From CAXXOK01 sp964640955 (GTDB lineage Bacteria > Bacillota > Clostridia > Christensenellales > Aristaeellaceae): a stretch of DNA of 64,000 nucleotides. The notes beneath the pieces were generated by a model that worked only from the letters and a program-made list of their open reading frames with translations, was not told the origin of the DNA and did no database searches. Below, piece by piece: positions 1 through 8,488 of this stretch. Made by a program: the position numbers and the translations under genes. Within the stretch, counting starts at the first letter, position 1. Every line of letters starts with the position of its first letter. The DNA is taken from assembly GCA_964640955.1 (NCBI GenBank), contig CAZXJI010000004.1:118954-182953 (forward strand). The letters run 5' to 3'.

Positions 1-681
1 GCGCACCGTCATCCAGCCGTCCTCCAGCGTGATCTGCTCGATGCGGGGCCCTTGGCTCGCGTAAAAAAGCCCCTCGTCCATCGCCCCTTTGATCGCTTCC
101 GCGGAAAGGGTATCCGCCTGCACCATGGTGTAACTGACGCCCTCTTCGCCCTCGTAGGGGTGCGAGTCGTCGGAGGCAACCAGCGGGTACAGCTTGCCGT
201 GCGCCGCGGTCACATCCAGTATTTCGGAGCTGTCCGGGCGAAGCATGGACATGGTGTTGTAGATTTCCGCCGCCGTTGCGTCGCGAAGCCCCGTGAGCGT
301 CTCCATGGTGTTGAGCGACCAGTGCGGGTGCGCGATGATCGCGCGGCCCCCGCAGGCGCGCACGGCGTCGATGCCCGCCTGCGGCCCCAGCTCGTACATC
401 AGGCGCGGCAGCACGTTCGCCGTCATGCCGAAGCCGACGATGTGCACCACCTCCGCGGGCCAAGTGAAGTCCAGCTCGATCCCGGTCAAAAGCAGCATCC
501 CGTTCTCGACGCGGTTCTGGGGAATCGTCACGCGGCGGTGATCGGTGATGGCGAGAAAATCATAATCCTTCGCCCGGTACAGCGCAATCACCTCGTCGGG
601 GGTTTTGGCGCCGTCGCTCTCGGTGGTGTGGCAATGCAGGTTTCCCTTCCAAAACGGGATGTCCTTTTTGAAGATCTCCAT
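1..681 (-). CDS. PHP-domain phosphoesterase (3' end outside window)
   Basis: Polymerase and histidinol phosphatase (PHP) family metal-dependent phosphoesterase. The 227 visible residues carry the metal-binding series in order: NLHCHTTESDG near residue 14, AITDHR near 46, a central IIAHPHWS and a later SDDSHPY. The family hydrolyses phosphoesters such as nucleotides or histidinol phosphate; this substrate is unknown. The ATG at 681 is preceded by GGGAGGAG at good spacing. It is the last visible gene of the minus-strand gpsA-to-ywlE operon, 87 bp after ywlE. The C-terminus runs off the left edge, so total length cannot be judged. Confidence 0.8.
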   Translation of the reverse strand, partial: MEIFKKDIPFWKGNLHCHTTESDGAKTPDEVIALYRAKDYDFLAITDHRRVTIPQNRVENGMLLLTGIELDFTWPAEVVHIVGFGMTANVLPRLMYELGPQAGIDAVRACGGRAIIAHPHWSLNTMETLTGLRDATAAEIYNTMSMLRPDSSEILDVTAAHGKLYPLVASDDSHPYEGEEGVSYTMVQADTLSAEAIKGAMDEGLFYASQGPRIEQITLEDGWMTVR

Positions 682-768
682 CGTCTGCGCTCCTCCCGTC
701 CGCATAAGTGCGATCGCACGGACGGTCGTTGTTGTTTTGGCGGATCGCTCCGCCTGCGGTCGGTTTGT

Positions 769-1185
769 TTACAGCTGGGAAAGCACCCAGTCCATGCGGC
801 TTTCCAGCTCGCTCGCCGTGCGGCGGTACGCGCCCAGGTCCGCGCCGAACGGATCCGCGACCGGCGGCCTGAACGCCGTTACGTTCACCCCGGGGAACCG
901 CATGCGGATCGCCTCCGCGAGGCTCTCCCCCATCGCCACCACAAGCCGTGCGTCCGCGGCGAGGTTCCGCGTCAGCTGTCGGGCCGTGTGCCTGTTTAGG
1001 CTCAGGCCACGCTCCTTCATGACGTAAAAGGCGCCGTCGCTGGCCGTGTCGCCGTCGCGCGCGTACAGCCCCGCCGAGGCCGCCCGGTACGGAAGCCCGC
1101 GCCTTTGACACAGGTCGTTGAACAGGCATTGGGCCATGGGGCTTCGGCAGGTGTTGCCGCTGCAGATGAACAATACGTCCGTCAC
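769..1185 (-). CDS. ywlE: Low-molecular-weight phosphatase, probable protein-arginine phosphatase
   Basis: 138-residue LMW-PTP fold enzyme. The P-loop CSGNTCRS lies at the N-terminus (CX5R with catalytic Cys and Arg), and the general-acid Asp is in VADPFG near the C-terminus. In the family, Thr at the fifth P-loop position marks arginine phosphatases (YwlE) rather than tyrosine phosphatases, and the DPFG form of the acid loop is also YwlE-like, so phosphoarginine is the inferred substrate. A GTG start at 1185 is chosen because GGGGAGGCG precedes it; an upstream ATG would add 16 residues lacking family similarity. It follows sua5 by 19 bp, the gene order known from Bacillus and clostridia. Confidence 0.88.
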   Translation of the reverse strand: MTDVLFICSGNTCRSPMAQCLFNDLCQRRGLPYRAASAGLYARDGDTASDGAFYVMKERGLSLNRHTARQLTRNLAADARLVVAMGESLAEAIRMRFPGVNVTAFRPPVADPFGADLGAYRRTASELESRMDWVLSQL

Positions 1186-1204
1186 GGATTCGCCTCCCCG
1201 GTCG

Positions 1205-2254
1205 CTAGGGTCGGTCAGGACGGGTTTCCACAACGCGGAACGCCGCGGCGCGGTACAGCCGGTTCATGATCGCAAGGCCGATGCCGCCGGTATCCACCGC
1301 CTCGCAGAGGATGATGCCGACCCCTTCGTCGTCCATATCACGCAGGGCCGAGAACAGCTCGTGCGCGACGGTTTCGGGGTGGGCCAGGCTTCCCACGGGC
1401 CGGGTGCGGCACCCGGCATACCCCGGCGCATGCTCCGCGAGGGTCAAAACGCACGCTTTCTTTCCCTGCGCCTCCGCCTCGCGGTACAGCCGCAGGCAGG
1501 TTTCCCGCACGGCCTCCGGTTCGCCCCTGACCAGCGTCAGCTCGCCTCTGGGCGCGTAATGCCGGTATGCCATGCCGGGGCTTACGGGCTTTTCACCCTT
1601 GGCCAGCGGGCGCATCACGCTGGGTGCCACGTTCACCCGCGGCAAAACCAAAAGCAGCATTTCCCGCGTCACCCCGCCGGGGCGTACGATGGCCGGGGGC
1701 TCGGCCGTCAGGTCGAGCACCGTGCTTTCCAGCCCCACTTCGCAGGGGCCGCCGTCCAAAATCAGCGGGATTTGGCCGTTCAGGTCGGTCAGCACGTGTT
1801 GCGCGGTCGTCGGGCTGGGCCGCCCGCTCAGGTTGGCGCTGGGCGCGGCCACGGGCACGCCGCACGCCGCGAGGAAGGCGCGCGCCGCCGGATGGCTGGG
1901 CATGCGCACCGCGACGCTTGCGAGCCCCGCGTTGGTTTCCGGAGGGACGACCGGCTTCTTGGGCAACAGCAGGGTCAGCGGCCCCGGCCAGAACGCCCTC
2001 ATCAGCGCCTTCGCGCGCTCGTCCACGTGGCACAGGGCTTCGGCGGCTTCGGGGGAGGCGACGTGCGCGATGAGGGGATTGTCGCCGGGGCGGCCCTTGA
2101 CCTCGAATATCCTGCGCACGGCGCCGCCGTCGAGCGCATTCGCCCCGAGGCCGTACACCGTCTCGGTCGGAAAGGCCACCAGTCCACCCTCGCGGATGAT
2201 CGCCGCCGCCTCGGCGATCGCTTCGTCCGTCGGTTGTAAGACCTTCGTTTCCAT
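1205..2254 (-). CDS. sua5: L-threonylcarbamoyladenylate synthase (Sua5 type)
   Basis: Makes threonylcarbamoyl-AMP from threonine, bicarbonate and ATP, the first step of tRNA t6A37 synthesis in the cytoplasm. The 349 residues comprise an N-terminal YrdC domain (about 1-200; PTETVYGLG near 30, KGRPGDNPL near 53, SPSANLSG near 140) and a C-terminal Sua5 domain (about 210-345) joined by a linker with PGMAYRHYAP. The domain content separates it from short TsaC. It starts 2 bp after the prfA stop and is surely cotranscribed, linking decoding fidelity with termination. Confidence 0.93.
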   Translation of the reverse strand: METKVLQPTDEAIAEAAAIIREGGLVAFPTETVYGLGANALDGGAVRRIFEVKGRPGDNPLIAHVASPEAAEALCHVDERAKALMRAFWPGPLTLLLPKKPVVPPETNAGLASVAVRMPSHPAARAFLAACGVPVAAPSANLSGRPSPTTAQHVLTDLNGQIPLILDGGPCEVGLESTVLDLTAEPPAIVRPGGVTREMLLLVLPRVNVAPSVMRPLAKGEKPVSPGMAYRHYAPRGELTLVRGEPEAVRETCLRLYREAEAQGKKACVLTLAEHAPGYAGCRTRPVGSLAHPETVAHELFSALRDMDDEGVGIILCEAVDTGGIGLAIMNRLYRAAAFRVVETRPDRP

Positions 2255-2256
2255 CG

Positions 2257-3324
2257 TTACGCCTGCTCCCCGAGGGTTTTAAGCTTCTCGGCCTGTTCCG
2301 CCAGCGTCAGCGCTTCGATCAGCGCGTCCAGGTCGCCGTCCATGATGCTGTCGATCTGGTACAGCGTCAGCCCGATGCGGTGGTCGGTCACCCGCCCCTG
2401 CGGGAAGTTGTACGTGCGGATGCGCTCGCTGCGGTCGCCCGTGCCGATCTGCCCGCGGCGGTTGGCCGCGTACTGGGCGTCCTTCTCCTCGCGCATCTTC
2501 TGGTAAAGGCGGCTTTTGAGCACCAGCATGGCCTTGGCGCGGTTCTTGATCTGGCTTTTCTCGTCCTGGCAGGTCACCACCAGTCCGGTGGGCAGGTGCG
2601 TGATGCGTACCGCGCTGTCCGTGGTGTTGATGCACTGGCCGCCGTGGCCGGTGGAGCGGTACACGTCGATGCGCAGGTCGGACGGCGATATGCTGATCTC
2701 CACGTCCTCCGCCTCGGGCAGCACCGCGACGGTGCAGGTGCTGGTGTGGATGCGCCCCGCTGATTCGGTGCTGGGCACGCGCTGCACCCGGTGCACACCG
2801 CTCTCGTACTTGAGGCGGCTGAACGCGCCCGAACCGCGGATGTTGAACACCGCTTCCTTCACGCCGCCCAGCTCCGTCATATTGTAGCTGACGGGTTCCA
2901 GCCTGAAGCGGTGGCGTTCGGCGTAGCGCGTGTACATCCTGAGCAGCAGCGCGCCGAACAGCGCCGCCTCGTCGCCGCCCGCGCCCTGGCGGATCTCCAC
3001 GACCACGCTCCGGTCGTCGTCCGGGTCTTTGGGGATCAGGAGGAGCTTCAGCTCTCTTTCCTGCTCCGCTCGGCGTGCCTCCAGCGCTTCCATCTCGTCC
3101 CGGGCCATATCGGCAAAATCGGGCTGGTCGAGCAATTCCCTGGTTTCATCTATCTGCGAAAGCGTCTGCTGGTAAGCGTTATAGGCGTTCACCGCCTCCT
3201 CGAGCAACGCGTGCTCCTTAAGCAGCTTCTGGTAGTGTTCCGTATCGGCGATGATATCCGGCTGGACGAGAGCCTCGCCAAGCTCCTGATAGCGTCCGGT
3301 CATCCAATCGAATTTCTCAAACAT
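2257..3324 (-). CDS. prfA: Peptide chain release factor 1
   Basis: Recognises UAA/UAG stop codons and triggers peptidyl-tRNA hydrolysis. The 355-residue protein has normal RF1 length, the GGQ loop in STGHGGQCINTTDSAVR near residue 228, and the codon-recognition loop in RVPSTESAGR (PxT type; here P-S-T rather than the commoner PAT, PVT or PET). RF2 would have SPF there. It lies 79 bp after prmC, whose product methylates the GGQ glutamine, and 2 bp before sua5. A classic translation cluster. Confidence 0.96.
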   Translation of the reverse strand: MFEKFDWMTGRYQELGEALVQPDIIADTEHYQKLLKEHALLEEAVNAYNAYQQTLSQIDETRELLDQPDFADMARDEMEALEARRAEQERELKLLLIPKDPDDDRSVVVEIRQGAGGDEAALFGALLLRMYTRYAERHRFRLEPVSYNMTELGGVKEAVFNIRGSGAFSRLKYESGVHRVQRVPSTESAGRIHTSTCTVAVLPEAEDVEISISPSDLRIDVYRSTGHGGQCINTTDSAVRITHLPTGLVVTCQDEKSQIKNRAKAMLVLKSRLYQKMREEKDAQYAANRRGQIGTGDRSERIRTYNFPQGRVTDHRIGLTLYQIDSIMDGDLDALIEALTLAEQAEKLKTLGEQA

Positions 3325-3403
3325 GAATACGCTCCTTCAAGCGGGGAGGGTTACGCGGCGCGCACGGCGCCGACGCGAAAGCGACGGCAGACGGCCGCGC
3401 CCG

Positions 3404-4255
3404 CTACGTCGGGCTTTCCGCGCGAAACGCCGATACGACCCGCTCGTTTCCGTACAGGTCGCGGAAAACGGCGATATCGCGGAACCGCCGCGTGCCTTCC
3501 AAAAGCGCCGTCACCTGCGCGGCCTGCCCGTCGCCGACCTCCAGCAGCAGCCGTCCGCCCGCGTTGAGGCAGGCGGGTGCATCCGCGGCCAGCCTGCGGT
3601 AGAACGCAAGCCCGTCCCCGCCGCCGTCCAGCGCCAGTCGCGGCTCCCGCATCACCTCTAGCTGCAGGGAATCGCAATCGGCGCTTTTCACGTAGGGAGG
3701 GTTGCAGGCGATCAGATCGAAGCGCTCGCCCCGCACGGGCGCAAGCAGATCGCCCTGCAGAAAGCGGACTTCCGCGCCGTTGGCTTGGGCGTTTCCGCGG
3801 GCCACGGCCAGCGCGCTTGCGCTTACGTCGGTCGCGGCCACCCGTGCGTCCGGGCATTCCGCCTTCAGCGTCACGGCGATCGCGCCGCTGCCCGTGCATA
3901 CGTCCAACGCTTTTGGCACGTCCCCGGCGGCCTTCAGAAAGGCGATCGCCAGCTCGCAGAGCGTCTCGGTCTCCTGCCGGGGGATCAGCACGCGTTCGTC
4001 CACCGCGAAAGGCCGCCCGTAAAAGCAGCGGGTTCCCAGCACGTAGTGCAGCGGTTCCCGCCCGGCGCGCAAAAGCAGGAGCGAACGGTAGCGTTCCTCC
4101 TGCTCGACCGTGAGGGTTTCCTGCGCGTTCAGGCGCAGGATCATCGGCTCCATGCGGGTGACGTCGACCAGCAGCGCCACCGTATCCACCTCCGGGTCGG
4201 GGACGGCCGCGAGCGTCTGCCGGCCCATCCGGATCGCCTCGTGGATCGTCATCAT
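3404..4255 (-). CDS. prmC: Release factor glutamine N5-methyltransferase
   Basis: SAM-dependent enzyme that methylates the GGQ glutamine of release factors. 283 residues: a helical N-terminal domain (about 1-90), then a Rossmann methyltransferase with the SAM loop LDVCTGSGAIAV near 117 and the substrate-binding NPPY motif near 185. The start ATG abuts the TGA of the DUF1385 gene with no intergenic base and no clear ribosome site of its own, so translation is probably coupled. It sits directly upstream of its substrate gene prfA. Confidence 0.95.
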   Translation of the reverse strand: MMTIHEAIRMGRQTLAAVPDPEVDTVALLVDVTRMEPMILRLNAQETLTVEQEERYRSLLLLRAGREPLHYVLGTRCFYGRPFAVDERVLIPRQETETLCELAIAFLKAAGDVPKALDVCTGSGAIAVTLKAECPDARVAATDVSASALAVARGNAQANGAEVRFLQGDLLAPVRGERFDLIACNPPYVKSADCDSLQLEVMREPRLALDGGGDGLAFYRRLAADAPACLNAGGRLLLEVGDGQAAQVTALLEGTRRFRDIAVFRDLYGNERVVSAFRAESPT

Positions 4256-5371
4256 TCAGTCGGCCGCCGCCGTCAGCGGCTGCGCGCCTGCGCAGGCGGC
4301 AGGCTCCCCCTCGGCGACGGGTTCGTTCGCGTCGTTTGCCTCGGGAGCCTCGGGCTCCGGCCGATAGTCCGGGTCGCTTTCGGCATAGCTCTTGAGCACC
4401 GCCCAGCCCTCGGGCGTGCGTTTGGCGTGCGCGGGCATGCCGTGCAGCGCCGCGTTCATGGAGGCGATGGCGCATTCCAGCATCTCGTCCGTCGGGGGCC
4501 GCGTGGTAAGCCGCTGCAGTTGCAGCCCCGGCCAGCGCAGCGCGCGCGCCAGCCGGCTCTCGCTGTGGGCCAGGCCCTTGAGCGCCTCGTAGCTGACGCC
4601 CGCCACCACCGGCAAAAGCAGGAGACGGCTGAGCAGCCGCCACACGAAGGAGTTGCCCTGATAGCCCACCAGCGTGAACAGGACGATGGAAATGACGAAC
4701 ACCAGCAGCAGGAAGCTCGTGCCGCACCGCGGATGCAGGGTGCTGAACTGCCGCGCGTTTTCCGGGGTCAGGGGCAGGTCGTGCTCGTGGCAGTAGACCG
4801 TTTTATGCTCCGCGCCGTGGTACTCAAACGTGCGGCGCACGTCCGGCACCAGCGCGCAGAAAAGGATGTAGCCGATGAGGATCAGAATGCGCAGGACGCC
4901 GCTTAAGAGGTTGACCAGCCAACTCATGCTTCCGTCCGGCCAGAAGCCTTTCAGGAGCTTGGCGAACAGTTCCGGCAGCGCGAAGAAGAGGCCCACGGAG
5001 AGGACGACCGCCAGCACCACCGCCGTGGCCATGACGATCTTGTCCACGCCCTTGCCGAGCTTTTTGCTCAGCCACAGCTCGAATTTCGTGGGTTCCTCGT
5101 CCAAAATCCCCAGCATATCGGTGCTCTGCTGAAGGGTGGTCATGCCCATGGAAAGCATGGTCAAAAGGCTCACCGCGCCGCGCACGAAGGGCCAGCCCAT
5201 CCACGGATGCTTCTTGGCAGGGCTTACATGAGCGTCGCGGCGAACGACGATCGTGTGATCCGGGCGGCGCACGGCGATGGCGACCGCCTCGGGTCCCTTC
5301 ATCATCACGCCTTCCATGACGGCCTGCCCGCCGATATCGACGCGCTTGGCGCGCTTAGGCTTTTCTTTCAT
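4256..5371 (-). CDS. yqhQ: DUF1385 membrane protein (YqhQ family)
   Basis: 371-residue integral membrane protein. It opens with the family signature VDIGGQAVMEGVMMKGPE, followed by a cytoplasmic region, about four hydrophobic segments between residues 110 and 250, the conserved EYHGAEHKTV and a His/Cys-containing LHPRCGTSF stretch. The biochemical role of the family is unknown. The His/Glu clusters suggest metal binding, which is inference. The acidic Ala-rich tail after residue 330 is poorly conserved. It lies between gpsA and prmC, a context common in Firmicutes. The start ATG follows AAAGGA. Confidence 0.9.
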   Translation of the reverse strand: MKEKPKRAKRVDIGGQAVMEGVMMKGPEAVAIAVRRPDHTIVVRRDAHVSPAKKHPWMGWPFVRGAVSLLTMLSMGMTTLQQSTDMLGILDEEPTKFELWLSKKLGKGVDKIVMATAVVLAVVLSVGLFFALPELFAKLLKGFWPDGSMSWLVNLLSGVLRILILIGYILFCALVPDVRRTFEYHGAEHKTVYCHEHDLPLTPENARQFSTLHPRCGTSFLLLVFVISIVLFTLVGYQGNSFVWRLLSRLLLLPVVAGVSYEALKGLAHSESRLARALRWPGLQLQRLTTRPPTDEMLECAIASMNAALHGMPAHAKRTPEGWAVLKSYAESDPDYRPEPEAPEANDANEPVAEGEPAACAGAQPLTAAAD

Positions 5372-5454
5372 CGGTTCCGGGTCCTTTCCGCCCGCGTGGC
5401 GGGCTCTTGAGGCTTTCGACGCCGCGTTGCCGTTTCCTGCCGCAGCCGCGGCGG

Positions 5455-6402
5455 TTAAAACTCCCGTTTGAGGCTGCGGCGGAAAAGCCCGTCGATGGCG
5501 TCGCGCGGTTCCGCGCCCTCGTAAAGCACGTCGTATACCGCGCGGCTGATGGGCATTTCCACGCCCGTTTGCTTTTCCAGCTCCATCAGCGCCTTAACGG
5601 TGTAATACCCTTCCGCAAGCTCGGTGTACTTTTGCCCCGTCGCCACGCACTCACCGTAACGGCGGTTGTGACTGTAGGGCGAAAAAACCGTCGCCTCGTA
5701 GTCGCCCAGGTGGCAAAGTCCGTAGGCGCTCAGCTCGTTTCCGCCCAGCGCGGCAATCAGCCTGGCCACCTCACGCGTGCCGCGGCTCATCAGCGCGCCC
5801 TTGAGCGTGGAAAGGCCCACGCCGTCCAGCACGCCCGCCGCGATGCCCACCACGTTCTTCGCCGCCGCGCCGATCTCGTTGCCGATCAGGTCCCGGCCGT
5901 AATAGAAACGGATCAGCTCGCTTGAGAAGGCGTCCACCAGCGAAACTTTCAGCGCTTCGTCGTCGCTGTCGATGACCATGCAGTTGGGCACGCCGCGCGT
6001 AAACTCCTGCACGTGCCCGGGGCCCAGCCAAACGGCCGTGGGCTGCGCTTCGCCCAGCACCTCCGCGGTCACGCGGGTCAGGCGTTCGCCCGTGCCGATT
6101 TCTAGGCCCTTCATGCACAGCACGACGGGCTTGCCGCCAAAAGCGTCCGCGTCGTCCGTAAGCAGCCTGCGCAGGCTTTGGGAACCGACGGAAACCAGGT
6201 AGGTTTCCGTATCGGCGGGCAGGGCGCCGACCAGCGCCACGCTTTCGGGCAGCGTAACCATCCCGTTGGTACGGGTCTCCCGAAACGCGCGCAAACGCGG
6301 CGACGTTTCCCGCCCGTAAAGGCTCACCCGGTGGCCCAGTTTATCGGCGTACCACGCCAGAAAAGAACCCCACCGGCCGCAACCGACAACCGTAACGCGC
6401 AT
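5455..6402 (-). CDS. gpsA: NAD(P)H-dependent glycerol-3-phosphate dehydrogenase
   Basis: Reduces dihydroxyacetone phosphate to sn-glycerol-3-phosphate for phospholipid synthesis. 315 residues. The N-terminal Rossmann motif is VVGCGRWGS. Catalytic Lys is in GAAAKNVVGIAAG near 190, and the substrate region LGDYEATVFSPYSHNRRYG is the counterpart of the family GLGDLxxT...SRNRxxG. The Arg of SRNR is His here and the region is more divergent than usual, though Asp, Thr and Asn-Arg remain. The start ATG at 6402 follows GGGAGGAATGGC. First gene of the operon, with a promoter at 6422-6450. Confidence 0.86.
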   Translation of the reverse strand: MRVTVVGCGRWGSFLAWYADKLGHRVSLYGRETSPRLRAFRETRTNGMVTLPESVALVGALPADTETYLVSVGSQSLRRLLTDDADAFGGKPVVLCMKGLEIGTGERLTRVTAEVLGEAQPTAVWLGPGHVQEFTRGVPNCMVIDSDDEALKVSLVDAFSSELIRFYYGRDLIGNEIGAAAKNVVGIAAGVLDGVGLSTLKGALMSRGTREVARLIAALGGNELSAYGLCHLGDYEATVFSPYSHNRRYGECVATGQKYTELAEGYYTVKALMELEKQTGVEMPISRAVYDVLYEGAEPRDAIDGLFRRSLKREF

Positions 6403-6421
6403 GCCATTCCTCCCGTGCGCT

Positions 6422-6450
6422 ATCATATCACGAACCGCGGGCCGCCGCAA
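6422..6450 (-). promoter_or_regulatory. Promoter of the gpsA-to-ywlE operon
   Basis: Reading the minus strand: TTGCGG, 17 bp, TATGAT, then the gpsA ribosome site about 10 bp further. The -35 overlaps a perfect 8-bp inverted repeat (GCCGCCGC aagc GCGGCGGC, 6441-6460), which could be an operator or a read-through-blocking hairpin. Confidence 0.6.
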
Positions 6451-6515
6451 GCGCGGCGGCCCGTGCCGCGGCTGGAAAGAAAATTCTTTTTATCGCCGTT
6501 TCCGGCATGAAACGA

Positions 6516-6544
6516 TTGCGCCTTCGGCGAAAACATTGTAGAAT
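6516..6544 (+). promoter_or_regulatory. Promoter of the HerA-like ATPase gene
   Basis: TTGCGC, 17 bp, TAGAAT, placed 28 bp before the start codon and divergent from the gpsA promoter. Confidence 0.6.
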
Positions 6545-6572
6545 AAGACATAACGTCAGGGAGGTTTTACAT

Positions 6573-8435
6573 ATGCTTACAGATGGCAAAATTTGGGTGG
6601 GCACAGGCGACAACACGCCCCAATACCTGCTTGCGAGCATGGCCAACCGGCACGGGCTGATCGCCGGGGCTACGGGCACCGGGAAAACCGTCACCCTCAA
6701 GGTGATGGCGGAAGGCTTTTCCGCCATGGGCGTTCCCGTTTTTCTCAGCGATATCAAGGGTGACCTGAGCGGCATGGTCCGCATGGGCGAAAACACGGAC
6801 AAGATCGCCGCGCGGCTGATGACCGTGGGGGTCAACAACTTCAAGTTCGAAACTTTCCCCACCGAGTTTTGGGACGTATACGGCGAGCAGGGGCACCCGG
6901 TGCGCACGACCGTCAGCGAAATGGGCCCGCTGCTGCTGGCCCGCATGCTCAACCTGAACGAGACGCAATCCGGCGTGCTCAACATCCTTTTCCGGGTGGC
7001 GGATGACGAAGGCATGCTGCTTTTGGACATCAAGGACGTCAAGGCCATGCTCGCCTACGTGGGCGAGAACGCCTCCCGTTACACCCTCAACTACGGCAAC
7101 GTGAGCAAGGCGACCATCGGAGCCATCCAGCGTGCCGTGGCGGTGCTGGAGGATCAGGGCGGGGATCAGTTCTTCGGCGAGCCCGCGCTGGACATTTCCG
7201 ACTGGATGCACCAGGACGAGGAAGGCCGCGGGATGATCAACATCCTGTCGTGCGACAAGCTTTTCCTGAATCCGCTGATGTACTCCACGTTCCTTTTGTG
7301 GATGCTCAGCGAACTGTACGAAACCCTCCCCGAGCGCGGCGATCAGGACAAGCCCCGCATGGTGTTCTTCTTCGACGAGGCGCACCTGCTGTTCAACGAT
7401 TGCGGCCGCCAGCTGCTGGAAAAGGTCGAGCAGGTGGTACGCCTCATCCGCAGCAAGGGCGTGGGTGTGTATTTCATCACCCAGAACCCCACCGATATCC
7501 CCATGAGCGTGCTGGGGCAACTGGGCAACCGCGTGCAGCACGCGCTGCGCGCCTTTACGCCGCTGGACCAGAAAGCCGTCAAGGTCGCCGCGCAGACCTT
7601 CCGCGCCAATCCGGCGTTCGATACCGAGGAAGCCATTACGCAATTGCAGACCGGCGAAGCGCTGATCTCCTTCCTGGACGCGAAGGGCGCGCCCTCGGTG
7701 GTCAACCGCGCCATCATCCTGCCGCCGCAAAGCTATATCGGCGCGATCGACGAAAGCCTGCGCAAGACCTTCATCGAAACCAGCCCGTTCAACGGCGTCT
7801 ACGAGGATACCATCGACCGCGACAGCGCGTACGAGTATCTGGCCGCCACCCTGAACATGGGCCGTCAGGAGGCACCCGCGCAGCGCAGCGCGCCCGTTTC
7901 CACACAGGCGCCGGTGACCGCCGCGCCGCCGGCCACCACCTTTATGGTGTTTGATCCGTCCACCAACAGCTATACCGCCAAGACGCTGGACACCATGAGC
8001 CCCCTGCCTCAGCAGCAGGCGGCCGCGCCCGTTCAGGCCGCCCCCGTCGCCCCCGCGCAGCCCCAGACGATGAAGCAGACGGTGCTGGTGCTGGATCAGG
8101 CAACGGGCCAGTACGTGCAAAAGGAAATGACCCTGGCGCTGGATCCCGCGACGGGCAACTACGTGCCCGTCGTCTCCGAGGCCGAGGCCAAAGCCGCCAA
8201 AGAGGCGGAAGCGGCGAAACTCAAGGAGGAGAAGGCCGCCGCCAAGGCCGCCAAGGAGGCCGAAGCCAGAGCCCGCCGCGAAAAGGCCGACGCCCTGCGC
8301 GACGAACGCGCCGAGCGCGCCCGCCGCAACGACAGCATCCTGGGCCGCATTAAAAACACGACCATCAATACCGCCACCCGGACCGTGGTTAACCAATTGA
8401 CCCGCGGCCTGCTGGGCGGATTGATCAAGAAGTAA
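6573..8435 (+). CDS. HerA-like (DUF853/YjgR) ATPase with repeat-bearing C-terminal tail
   Basis: 620-residue P-loop ATPase of the HerA/FtsK superfamily. Walker A GATGTGKT is near residue 33, Walker B MVFFFDEAHLLFND near 260, then a sensor-like FITQNPTDIP and an arginine-rich VQHALRAFTPLDQKAVK. The DUF853 core (about 1-430) is widespread, with no settled role; DNA translocation is the usual guess. Residues about 440-620 are a Pro/Ala/Gln linker with three short FDPSTNSY, LDQATGQY, LDPATGNY repeats, then an Ala/Lys/Glu-rich probable coiled coil and a basic C-terminal segment. The start ATG at 6573 is fixed by GGGAGG 8 bp upstream. It stands alone, followed by a repeat element. Confidence 0.88.
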   Translation: MLTDGKIWVGTGDNTPQYLLASMANRHGLIAGATGTGKTVTLKVMAEGFSAMGVPVFLSDIKGDLSGMVRMGENTDKIAARLMTVGVNNFKFETFPTEFWDVYGEQGHPVRTTVSEMGPLLLARMLNLNETQSGVLNILFRVADDEGMLLLDIKDVKAMLAYVGENASRYTLNYGNVSKATIGAIQRAVAVLEDQGGDQFFGEPALDISDWMHQDEEGRGMINILSCDKLFLNPLMYSTFLLWMLSELYETLPERGDQDKPRMVFFFDEAHLLFNDCGRQLLEKVEQVVRLIRSKGVGVYFITQNPTDIPMSVLGQLGNRVQHALRAFTPLDQKAVKVAAQTFRANPAFDTEEAITQLQTGEALISFLDAKGAPSVVNRAIILPPQSYIGAIDESLRKTFIETSPFNGVYEDTIDRDSAYEYLAATLNMGRQEAPAQRSAPVSTQAPVTAAPPATTFMVFDPSTNSYTAKTLDTMSPLPQQQAAAPVQAAPVAPAQPQTMKQTVLVLDQATGQYVQKEMTLALDPATGNYVPVVSEAEAKAAKEAEAAKLKEEKAAAKAAKEAEARARREKADALRDERAERARRNDSILGRIKNTTINTATRTVVNQLTRGLLGGLIKK

Positions 8436-8461
8436 ACCCGGCAATGACCTGCATAGGGAAA

Positions 8462-8488
8462 GGGGCCGGGAGCATTGCTCCCGGCCCC
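8462..8488. terminator. Strong GC hairpin after the HerA-like gene
   Basis: Perfect 12-bp stem GGGGCCGGGAGC / GCTCCCGGCCCC with an ATT loop. No T-run follows on the plus strand, so it is a stem-loop barrier rather than a classic terminator. It abuts the repeat element, as similar hairpins do at the second copy. Confidence 0.6.
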
